Source: Istiophorus platypterus (lineage: Eukaryota > Chordata > Actinopteri > Istiophoriformes > Istiophoridae). Taken from it: DNA of 64,000 nt. Both the position numbers and the translations under genes were made by a program. Of this stretch, positions 39,001 through 51,600 are shown in pieces. How positions within the stretch are numbered: the first letter of the stretch is position 1; the number at the start of each line of letters is the position of its first letter. The notes beneath the pieces are model-generated. The model searched no databases, was not told where the DNA came from, and saw only the letters and a program-made list of their open reading frames with translations. The stretch lies in contig CM029121.1 in NCBI GenBank assembly GCA_016859345.1, positions 9,327,911 to 9,391,910 on the forward strand, in the 5' to 3' direction.

Positions 39001-42000
39001 GATTTTAAGAAGTTATGAGCATAGAGGGGGGCAGAGTTGCACTAATCCCCTTGCCCTATATTTATTTAATCTGGGCATTAGTGTGTGCATGAAATGAACT
39101 GCATGCTGTTTCTCCCGTGATAGAGACCTATACACTTGAAGGTGAAGGCCTTTTATTGACTGCAGACATTTATCAGTATTGAGGGTTAATATTCAAAGAA
39201 CTGGCTAATTACATTGATACAAGGGCTAGAGTCATTATATACGGTTAAGTTCCGCAAAACTCAGCGCACCAAAACCTTAAAAATTTAAATATCAGGATTT
39301 AAATCTAAAGACACAATTTCCTTTCATCGCAAATATACCAGAGGCTCAAGAAAAAAACTCCTGCCACTCATATTAAGCTGAAATACAACAGAGTAGTTAT
39401 GTTAGGTGAAGTTTCAGGTGAAGGAGACTTTTCTCATTGGAGACAGTCTTAGTAATTTTGGGCTCATTTTCAATTTTTCCATTATTACAGTAAGTCTAAC
39501 AGGACTAGAGAAAAGACTGAAGCACCTCAGGAAACTACTATTTCTTTTTCTTGACTTTAAGGACTCCAACTTCAGTCCCCCTGCAAAACTGCAGACATGC
39601 CTCTCACCTGTATCCATTCTGGGTGTCAATGCAGGTCCCCCCATTAAGGCAGGGGTTGCTGGGGTAGGAGGAGCAGGGCTGGTGGGTCATTTCTCTGGCA
39701 GCACAACCACACACACCCAAGGATGTCACCTTCACTGAGACCAGGGATAAAGCGCCTGAGTCTACCAGGGTGAGCGAGTCACTGATGCTTAACCGCGTGG
39801 AGCAGCCACTGGATGTCTTGCAGTCTGTGCGCATGCACTCGTCTACCTGCACCTGGCTCACATTCACACGCAGCAGTGACTGCAGCTGTGGAGAGTCAAA
39901 ACAGGGAAAAACTGAGGGGGTGAGGGAAACAAAAAATGGGAGTTACAATAATTGTCACTGGAGATACAAAGGTTTGTATCTCCATTGTTGGTGGTGAGAG
40001 ATATACAGTGATACACGTTTCGAGGGATAACATGACTTCACAAGCAATACAAAAGAGGAAGGCAAGGACCAATCTATATAAATGCTTTCAATGTTTTATA
40101 ACTGTTTTTTTTTTAAGCATGAGAAACAAACTGCGATGATGCACAATCAAAACATGGAGGGAGGACGGAGACAACAAATGAATGGGAGAGACAAAGAGAC
40201 ATAACGGGGCCAAGCAGTAAACAGACAGGAAGTTGGTGTGGAAATAAAAGGGCAGATAAAAAGCCCTGTTATCGCTTCCCCTCAAGCTCCCAGGTGTATC
40301 ACTTGATATATGAGCATTGATCTGTATCTATCAGACACGATTGTATATATACCTTCTTTTTATGTGCGGCGAGGACAGTGTGCAGTTTCTCTGGGCGTAG
40401 GTAGCCATTATCAGTAAGCACATAGAAATGAATGTCCACTGTTTTCTCCTCTCTGTCTGCTACGCTGAAAATGTTGATAGTCCCCGGTCTGACGGACAGG
40501 GTTTTGGACAGGAAGTCCCAGAACATCTCCAGTCGACTCTTCCCCTCGACATAAGAATCAATAAAATCTCTCGCTGTAATGCCTTCAGGAGAGAAAGGGA
40601 GTGGAGGTTCATGTAACAAGAACTACTGACTTGTCAATGGTAAAATCTACTAAGTCTACGAAGTTCCTGATTCCATTAGTGCAAGAGGTAGTCTGACAAC
40701 TCCCTCTATTGATCCACTTCCTCACTGAATCATCCATAATCTGAATGTTGTGATGCAGTCCAGTAACAACTGTTTATTTCTACAGTGAGATAAAGTTAGG
40801 GGTCTTGAAGGACTGCCCCGTACAAAACATTTTAATGACTGAAAAATCAATCACATTTGTGGTGCCACCTTCCAATAATATCCGGAAAATGTGGGCAGTC
40901 ATCTTTAATCTCCAAAAATGATAATGACTTGAAGTCAGAGGCATTCATGGAAGCCTTCAACTCTGTTCGCCGAATGGCTTTTTAAATGTCAAGGACTTTA
41001 CCTGATACTTCCAAATTGACCTTTATAACTCCGATTTGCTCTGAGAGACTGACAGAAAAATTAACACTCTAACATAAACTTCAGAGTGTGTTAGGGAAGA
41101 AGAAGAAGAAGAAGGAAACTATTAACAACAAGCGCTGTGAGTAGTTGCTTTACAATGCTTAGAAATGCTAAATAATGCAAGTATAAAAATTTCTCTCGAC
41201 AGCCTATTATTTCAGTGTTAACTGGATTGACATAATGATAATCATTCAATGAGAAGTACCAATTTATTCATGCCTGTGGCCTGTCTCTTTCAACATCAGC
41301 TTCAAAAAGGAATTTAACAACAGCTGCGGAAACAAAGAACAAGCTTTCTATTTTGTGGAGAAGGACTGACAAAGGGAATCCAATTGACAACCAATTACAC
41401 CCAGTATTTTTGACCTATAGTCCTAGGGGTCATGTAGGAACATAACAGGTAAACTGGATCACTGCAACACCCATCCACGCGTGGAGCTCCAGACACTCAG
41501 TGATTCGAAATTAATACAGTGTTTATGCATTAGGTGAGTAGGTATTTCTGCTAACATTACCTGTCAGACGCAGTGAGGCGGACGACAGGATGGCCTTTTC
41601 CTCCAGCTCCCTGACATGAACTCTGACACCTGAGATCACATCCGGCCACACGCCATCAGACACCCCGACCTTCAACCAGTAGCTGCCTGCCGGAGTGTTC
41701 TGTCGGACCGTCAGCACTCCTGAGCTCCGGTTCAGACCAAAGTATCTGAGAAAAGAAGAGGAGCTTTTAAGCAAGAGAGGATGACTTCAGGGGAGGAAAC
41801 GTGAAAAGAAGAAAAAGAAAAAAGGAAAAGAAGACAAGTGGATACTTTTGTTTCTGAGCTCTTTTTTAGTGAAAAATATCTGACAGATGGAAGACAGACA
41901 AGTACAGAACTGGTCAGCTGTAGCAGGGTTTTGACCAGCAGGAAGTACTTTTAAATTCAGGATTAAAAAAAAAATGCCGAGGAGAGGAGGAAAAAGAAAA

Positions 42001-42624
42001 AACAAATAACTTCTTTGGCTCCAAAAAAAGCTCCTAAAAGAGCTTGATAGTTGTCATGGGAACTGTCAGAATTTGTTAGGTGAATAAAACAAATATGCAA
42101 TTGGTATTTCTTATCTGATCTTGAGGGTCTGAATACTGAATAGCTGCACAAGATCCCTGATGGAGTCAGACCATGCTTGCAGAGGCTGTTTCATCTCGGT
42201 AACGTCGTACAGGTGGACCGAGACTGCTTAGTTTGTTTTAATCTGATTGTATTTTCTAGAATGGCAATTGCTGTTGGCGGCTAAGATTAAAGTCCCTTTG
42301 GAAAGAGTGGCTTATATTAGATGCCAGAGAATTGGATCCAGGGTTGGGAGAAGTACCTGTTAGGCATGTTGTTTCAGGCCAAGTGATATAATTTCAAAGA
42401 GACCTTGTTGCAGCACATTTGCACATTTGGTGATCAGCACGTTTTTTAGAAAAAAATTATAGGCATTTAACAGTGAGCTCTTACTTGGCTGCGCTTGTCT
42501 CCAGAATGTAGGTTTTGTTGTCCCATTCATCAGGATCTGGGGCATACACCTTCCCCAGTACTGCATTTGCCATTCTTCCTGTTCAAGGTAAACACGCATG
42601 CATGCACGCATACACACATGCACA

Positions 42625-42678
<54 letters not shown>

Positions 42679-45600
42679 TTTCGTCTGGATGGAATCTGCT
42701 GATGCCAACACTTATCTTTTCATCCCTCTCTTGTCCTTATCTTGCATTCTTGTGTTTTGTTCTACTTATTATGCTCATAACTGTGGAGGCCCCACTGCTG
42801 GAATGAATAGGCTCTCGGTGCTCCACTTCAGAGAGCGCGGAGCGGGGCTATCTCAGTATGGATTATGTTATTATCGACCTGCAGTGCCAGAGTACTGCAG
42901 CTGGGTAAACAATGGCTGCCTGAATGAGTCATGGCGCTCCTGTTTTCCACAATTACCAAAACTGCCATGTAGTTGAGTGTGAGATCAAAACACTGACAAG
43001 CCAACATACCTAACCAACTTAGGAAGGTAAAAACCCTACAAAAAAAGGAGAATCATCATAATGTGTTGTTCAGACGAGCTTTAGTCACAGGGTTGGTGTG
43101 GGAAGAACATGCTGAGGGCTTGAGAACAGATTTGACAATGATATCACCATTACAAAACACTTAGAATTCAATAGGAAGGGCTTGATTATGAATTCCAGGC
43201 TGCACTTAGCAAGTATGGGAGTGAGATCTTTTCCCCTTAGCTGTTGCCTCAGTTTCCCCTCTTCACTCAACCTCTGCCTGCAGAGCGAAGCTCTGTAGCA
43301 AAAGCAAGGGGCAAAGAGAATGAAATGAGGGGAAGCAAGCAACTCACCCTTGCGGCTATACACATAGACATCTTTCTCTCCTGCCTGATGGGCGTTATCA
43401 TTCTGGTCACCAATGATGATCGTGAGCGTGTTTGTGGCCGTCATTGGCGGACTGCCGCTGTCAATCATAATCACTGGCAGGTGGAACTCACTCTGCCTTT
43501 CCCTGTCAAATCTTCGCAGGGCAGTGAGTGTGGCCGAGCCATTCCCATGATCCTGTAGGTGGAAGTCGATAGAGTAAAGTGGGGGCAGGGAGAGAAAGAA
43601 AGGAGGCCCGTGCTCCGGGGAGTCTCTGTCCACAACGTGAAGCAGAGTTGAGCTCCTGTTTAGCCAGACCACTTGAGGTGCTGGATTGTTCTCCCACAAC
43701 ACTGGAATGTAGGCTGTCTCCAACTCCGGCCCATTGTCATTCGTGTCAAGCAGCGGCAAGTGGATCGTGACGCTACCAGTCAGCACCGGGGTACCCCGGT
43801 CTGTCGCCATGACGACCAATTCATAACCTGCCACTGTCTCCCTATCCAGCGGCCTGGTGACAGTTACCACACCAGCTCGGCTGACTGTGAAATGTCCATA
43901 CGGGTCAGACTGGGGGAGAATGCTGTAAAAAATGTCCCCGTTAACACCCGAGTCCGAGTCAGTGGCCACGACCTGAATGAGGCTTGTGCCTACAGTTACG
44001 TCCTCAGACAAAGGGGCGAGCAGGTGGGAGCTCGGGGAAAACACCGGGGCATTATCATTCTCATCCTCCACTTGAACCAGACAGTGGATGAGGCTGGAGA
44101 AGTCAGAGTCCTCCACCTTAACCGTAAGGTTAAACCGCTGCTTCCCTGGCTTGTCAAAGTCCAGCTTCTGCTTCAGTCTCAGAGTGCCCGTCTGGTCCAG
44201 TCTGTTGCTAACCATGTAGAATTGTTGCTCTGGGTCTCCAGCAACCACACTGAAGGTCAGCTGTCCATACGTGCCAGTGTCAGGGTCCACAGCGCTCAGC
44301 TCCAGAATAGGAGCATCTTCATTAGTGCTCTCTGGCACACGGGCACCACACCAGGCCTCTTTAAACTTGGGCACGTGGTCATTGATGTCTGTTATCACTA
44401 CAGTGACCGTAGCTGTACCTGTCATACCCCCGCCGTCCCGGGCCTCCACTACCAGCTGGTAGCTGTCAGCAAACTCCCGATCCAGACCCTCTGCTGCTAC
44501 AGATATGGTGCCTGTGCTAGAATCAATTGTGAAGAGGTCTGCATTGTTTGCGTTGTGCACATTTTCTGTAATCCTGTAGGTGAGGATTGCATTCTGACCA
44601 ACGGCTGCATCGTCAAGGTCTACCGCTGTCATTTCCACAACAAACGCTCCAGGGGGGGAGTTCTCTGGCACACTACTGTGGCAGTTATCAGGGGCGCAGG
44701 AGAAGGTGGGGGTGTTGTCATTGATGTCCCATACGTTAATAATAACATCCGTAAAGCCAGTAAGTCCCTCGCCCTCCTCGTCTGTAGCCATGACAACAAA
44801 GCGCCAGACGACGCGCTCTTCTCGGTCCATGGTACGCTGGGCATACATCTCCCCCGTGATGTCATTGATCATGAAGTGTGATTCTGCCCCTTGGCCATGA
44901 ATAGAATACCGAATGGCGCCCTGGTCTGCATCTTTGTCTGGGTCAGTAGCTGTAACCTGCAGAGATAAAGACAACTTCTTAGGAAAATGGATATTCATTC
45001 ATCTCGTCAAACTCAAATTACTGCCACCTCAGCCTACACCTGGGTTTTCTTGGCTTTTTGATATCTTTAGACAGCCTATTCAAGTGTTTGCATCTTTTCC
45101 TCACCACTTAAATTAAAGCAATGAGCTATGATCAGTTTCTTGTATCTGGCCTCAGCATGAGTCTGACAGCCTTACTGCTGATTTTCACCACACATCACCA
45201 CTGTCTCTCCAAATTACTGGTTTGGTAATTCTATACCTATTTCTAAACTTTCAAATTGTTGAAGCTGCTCAAGGTGTAGCTAGATTGAACTACTTTATAT
45301 AGTTTTATATAAAGGGACTCCTCATCTCAACCTCTCCAAATCTGAGGGGACACGGGAGGGGACACAATGGCTTGTTTTGAGTTTTTGGACTTTTTCTCTC
45401 GTCTTTGACTTTGGGTGAGATACTTGATCATTTGAACAAATTCTGAAATTATACCAAGTGAGATGTTTTGAGGGAAAAATCATTACTCAGTGGAGATGTT
45501 AACAACGTAACAACAAGATTTGTAAGATGTAAGAAGCCAAAAAGGATGGAAGGCACTGGATTAATGTTTAACAATGTGTTGTATTTTAAAAGCTCATTCT

Positions 45601-48570
45601 TTTGTCAATTGTCTAAAAAGCTTCATGTTCAAAGTAACTAGTAGCTAAGCTGCCTAATAAAGGAAGTGGAGCAGTAAGTGCAACATTTCCCCCTAAATTG
45701 TAATGGATTGGATTATTATTATAACCTTTTTTTCTATATTTCTCATGCAGATTACCATCAATTACCATCAATTACCATCAAACATATATATATATATATA
45801 TAGATATTTTTATATTTATTTCTTTAGTATAAAGTAACAAAACAGACAGCTTCGCTATGTACTGATTTAAAGAAAAAACAAACCATCCTATGGCCTTCTC
45901 CTGCTTCAAGCCTTGTCTGAGCAGACAGGGTGAAAGCATTACACCCCACTCACGTAACATACCTGCTGCTGTGAGAGCAGGGACAGTAATTACACACTGT
46001 AAAAGTCCAAAAATGCGAGCAGACCAGGAACGGGAGGGCAAAATAACTCACTGAGCAACAGAGATATGAACAGAGGTGTGTGAGAAGACATCAAATTGCA
46101 CATGATTGTGCACAGAAAGTACACATACACATGCACAGTGAACCTATGTTGGGAGAACAGGCACATCGTTGCAGTCCAGAAACCTTGGACAAATAAGTTA
46201 GAAGAAAGCCTAAGCATATGATAGCTTCTAGTGGTTGGCTACAACAGCTTCAAATTCTTTTGCCATATGTTATCATGTAGGAAAGGAGCCATAGGAGCAT
46301 TGTAAGCAGAGTTGCTGATTAAGATGAGTAAATGACTCAATTAGCATTTGTAAAGGAATGATTCTGTCCTAAGCTTTTTAATCCATATAAGCAGCCGATC
46401 ATTGTATCTCAAAATTGCACTTAAGTACAACACTTAGTTACTTTTCCACCAACTTTCCTTAGGTAATTACAGCCAATATTGAAAAAATAACCTTTTATCA
46501 GTAATTGTCTCAGCCTCTCACCTGTAGAACAAACACGGGTGACCCATCAAGCTCCTCTGTGACAGAGCCATAGTACTCATTCATGGAGAACACTGGCGCC
46601 TCGTCGTTCTTATTAACCACAGTGACCACCACGGCGGCATAGTCTTCCCACTTCCCATCAGAGGCAAGGACCAGTAGCTTGTATCTCTTTTGCTGCTCGT
46701 AGTCCAGTGGCTGTGCAATAAAGATGGTCCCCACCTCTGGCTCAATGTCAAAAACACCACCTTTGTTGCCGGATGTTATCTGGTACCGCAGCTTGGCATT
46801 GGCCCCTGTGGCAAGAATTAAAGAAAGTATGACTGGTAATATGAAATTACAGTCTTGATTCTAGAATAAGTTTTATGAAAAGGTTAGTGAAATCTAAAGG
46901 TTAAGCACACATGCCCATAGGTGTAGGAACAGGCTACAACATGCACATGCTGAATACCTCAGACCTCGGCTATATCAGACTTTTAGTGAAAGCACTATAA
47001 CTGTGGCAACAACACAGGGACATAACCACAAGGGTATTACACCTCATTTCCTCTGGGACCTGAGCATTGGTAGGTTTTCATTTACCCCTTTCTTGTTTTA
47101 ATTACTTAATTAAATGGAAACTTTATACCTTGTCTACTTCAGGTTTAATCGGATGCTAATTAAGAAAAGAGTGCCGAAGAAGTAAAAGGGAGCATGAGAG
47201 TGAAAAGCAGCATAATGCACTCTGATTGTGCTCTCAAGGGGATGATTTTGAGGCCTGAGAAAAGGGTGGAGAGATGCAGTTCAGTAAAGAGGAAGTCAAT
47301 AACTCAACTTATCTACTGTGTCTCCATGGAGACATTCCAATCTACTGGTTTAACACTGGAATAAATAAAATAATCGCCTGAAATGTACAGTCTTCGCTTT
47401 CAATCATCCTGTTGGAATAAAGTAGCTACAATCCCATGTAAATACACTAATCTGTACTATTAACACAACCCTGGCTGACAAAGTGCTCCCTGCCTCCCAC
47501 AGGGATCTGGCAGGCTTACAGCAGTCAAACCCAGGGTGGAGTTTTTAAACAAGACAGATTGAGGGTAGCCTCTCTGGCACAAGCGCAACAGTATTGTAAC
47601 TTTAATGTTGGGGGTTGGTATGATTCCACAGCTCTTCATCATTAGTGCAGCAGCCCGGCCTAAGCTGCACCCCCGCTAGCCATAAATACTTGATTAACGG
47701 ACCTAAACATGCCTGATATAGAGATCTTCGGCTACTGTTGTACAGAGGATGAGCAACCGCTTTACTGCTTAAATCCCGCCCACCTACTGTGTGGGAGCGT
47801 GTCACTCTTTTTTGGAACATATGTGTTACAGTGCATTACCAAGCACTCAGTGACTACTGGTAAATCTAGCACAGCGCATAATTTCAGCAGCATGATTTTT
47901 GCAGAGCTCAGGCCAGATTGGGAAAGACTGCCCACAGGGTCACTTCATGCATACAGCTACACATGCAGGCAATCTTTCAAAAAGGTGCCTACTTGGCATA
48001 CAACTCACTGCTGGAAAAACGACTGATAGACTGCCAAAATAACTCTGTTATTTCATGAAGAGAGAGTCTGGTAGGAGATAAAGAAATTGCTGTCTGGAAA
48101 CTTCTGTAACATTTCAAAGTAGCTCACAAAAACTTTTTACATTGGTTCTGGTTTGCAAGCTTCTTTAACCTTTATTTCTAGGAAGTGGCATCAGTAAAAT
48201 CTACATGGGATCTCCACAGTCTGCTGCTTCATAGAATATACCTTCATCCTCGTCATTAGCACTAACAGTGACAACAGCCATGCCCACATCTGCATTCTCG
48301 TTGACACCAACTTCATACAGTCGCTGAGCAAAAACTGGTTTGTTGTCGTTGACGTCGCTGATGAAAACCCTCACATACGCTGTGTCTGCAAGAAAGACAG
48401 AATGGCAGGAGTTTAAACGACACGCACACACACACAGACACACACACACACACACATACACACACACAAAGACACAAACACACACACAGACACACACACA
48501 AAGACACACATACACATACACACACTGACACACACAGAGACACAAAGACACACACACACACACACACACA

Positions 48571-48629
<59 letters not shown>

Positions 48630-51600
48630 AACCAAACACTGTATGTGTGTGTATTCTCCATCTGTTTATTGATTTTACAATTCATTGTCACTGTTTAGTG
48701 GGGAAGAGGCACTTAACCCAATGCAATGTGCCTCATTGACATGGAAATCAGACTAAACATTATTCACAAAGATGTGCAGTAAATTACATAAATTATTCAT
48801 TTTGTCAAGAGTTTATTGTTTTAACAGGGGTAACTGTTTTCCACAGAAAGAATCACCATAATGGGGCTAAACCTCATCAGCAAGCTGCTTTTTTGCAGAG
48901 AGCAGATAAAAAACTGCTCTACCAGGGAGGTTAAATATTTATAAGATGACAAGTGTTTGTGTCTTATCGGTGCCCTGCTCATTACGCTGTTTATTTCTTT
49001 AGTTAGGAAGGGTAAATTATCTGCTCACAGAACACATGCGTGACATGTTAATTTGGAGCGGCGGCAGTAAGAGATAATGGTGGTGGAAGGTGGCCCTATT
49101 TCCTCAGCTTGTTTTTACATTTGCCTCCTCCTCTTGGTGTATCCCAGGGGTAGAGTAGAGAGACAGGTAATGTTTGCAGAGAAGATGAGCCCTTCTGGAT
49201 GTGGGAGATACGTAGCACAAGACACGACTAATACTCATTGCAAATGCTAAGCATCCCTGGCAACCCTTGAGAGGAGGCTTTGGTGCTCCAAAACATCACC
49301 CTTTACCCCTAATACCTCCCTCACAAATGCTGGCAAAAGACACCACTTCTGAATACTAATGTCATCTTACAAGATTTTATGTCACTCTAGATACAGATTG
49401 AGGTTTTTATGAATGCCACCAAGCGAAAACGGAAACCAAACAAAGGCCGTACTGGTTAAATATTGAAAAACGAAAATTAAAAACGAGGAGAGAGAAAAAA
49501 CGGGGTGTATCAAAAAAGGAGAGTGCAAAGAAATCTCTGAGCTGTTTTCACATGGAACAGAGTGAGGCCGTCTGGTCATGACAGTAGAATAAATCAAATT
49601 ACGATTCACTTTTCAAAGTCAATCCCAGGGTGTAAATGAAGGAAATCTAATGCCAATACAGTCTGTTTAGAGCACAGTACACAGAGGAAGCATTGTTGAA
49701 TTTTAGTATTGGCCTTTAGCCTTGCAGTGAAAGAACAATGCTGTTTTTTTGAATAGGATATTTCAACAGTGGTGAGGTCACTTCAGAGTTATTTCTGCCA
49801 ACTTATATATGAATTAAGAACAACTATTTGTATATCACTTAGTCCAAACTGTTACTTACTTACTTTTTGCAACATTTTACCTGAATAGTTATCACCTATC
49901 ATGGGCTTAGAATTTTAGAATAGTTAGACATTCTGGGAAATGCATTTTTACACTTTCTTGCAGTTGGTTAGATGAGAAGACTGCAACCACCTCTATTTAT
50001 TAATGGTAAATATGAAGTTAAAGCCAGCAGCTGGTTATCTTAACTTAGCATAAAGACTGGAAACGGGGAGGAACAGCTTTCCCCTCGCTTCATATTTACT
50101 GTAGAGTAAGATCACAATCAATCTTCTCTTCTAGCCCTTGGCAAGAAAACAAATAAGAGTATTTCCAAAATGTTGAACTTTTCATTTAATGAAATGAAGA
50201 GAAATGTAAATTCATGAGGAGTCTGGTGTCATTATTAAAACCCTCATAATTTCTCACCTGAGTTTGGCTGTTTGTTCTTGCCGGGTCGTGCCGACTCCTG
50301 GCCATCTTCTGACTGAACTTCCAACAAATAGGAGCTGCGGGCCTCGCGATCAAACACAGCTTCTGTGTAGATGATCCCAAGTGTCGGGTCAATGCGGAAC
50401 AGATGGTGGTCACCGCTGCTGTCACTCAGAAGAGAGTAAGTGATCTGTGGAGGATTTGAAAATTAAGCTACTATATTCTTTCAATCGATAAACTGCAGGG
50501 ACAGTAGAAATTAAAGGCTCTGTAAATGCTAGTAGCTCTCTACTATATTCCCAGGGTCTTTCTTGTCATCAAAGGCAAAACCAGACTGACATACTCAGTC
50601 CTACCAATATTGTCACAGTAAGTCACACAGCTACGATGGCACAGTTCACAATGACACCCTGACAATACATTGACAATTCTGAAACAAAAACATCCACACT
50701 TAAGGGACTGTGGACAAATGTTACAACATGCTACTTATAGCATATCAAGGATGGTGTAGCAAGGAAAAATCAGTCTCCATCTCTTAAGTTTTCCGTACCT
50801 GCAAGACATGAACACAAGTACATAACAACTAACCTCTCCATTAAGACCCAGGTCTTTATCATGTGCCGACACTTGGAGAACCGAAGTCCCTATCTGAGCT
50901 CCTTCTGTAACTGAGGCCTCATAGATGGAGGAGGTGAAAAAGGGCACGTTGTCATTGACATCTAAGGAAAGAAGAGACATGTCATAGCAAATAAAGATAA
51001 TGTGTTAATCTCTAGATAGTAATTAGGTAATACATTTTCTAGCATCCAAACCTATATCCTCCATGACTGCACACATTAAACATTTAGGAGCATACGAACT
51101 TATGTCATTAGCCATCAGTATATTATCACCTACTATAGTTAATTATCTCAAAATATAGTTGAAAAATATAAATAAAACCTGCTAATGGTCAAATAAGTCT
51201 GCCAATTCTTAGTTTCCTACCAAAGAACAAAGACAGTTAAAGTGAGAAAAGTATCATGCCTGTAATATTGACATAAACTGTAGTGAAAGCTGCAAGAGGT
51301 ACTGCGGCCACGTTCTGCGCTCGGACCCGCAGAGAGAAAAGGGCTGTGGTCTCATAGTCCAACGGCTCAGACACCAGTATAGATGCAGAGCCATCCTCGC
51401 GGTTGGGGGAGAGGTAGAAACGAACTGGCATGTTGGTTTCTGGGACCATCCCATCCTCCAGGTTGTAGGTCACCCTCGGGTCACCCAGGTGAGAGGTCGC
51501 CTTGATTGTCTGGAAAGGATGAGAAGTTAGATCATGATTTTTCTTGGGTGGATCTTTTATGTTAAAATTAGGGGAAAGTGATGCAAAAAAGCGGAATCAA

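Larger units (their letters stand above)
48386..50257 (-). other. Intron between exons 9 and 10
   Basis: This is a 1.9 kb intron. It contains the long CA array at 48421-48627 beside the exon 10 acceptor, and a dispersed repeat copy at about 49920-50110. Confidence 0.82.

Noticed and set aside
43673..44881. 402-codon open frame on the plus strand
   Set aside because: It is the antisense shadow of the 1.6 kb cadherin exon. It shows no domain and is explained by the GC-rich coding strand opposite.
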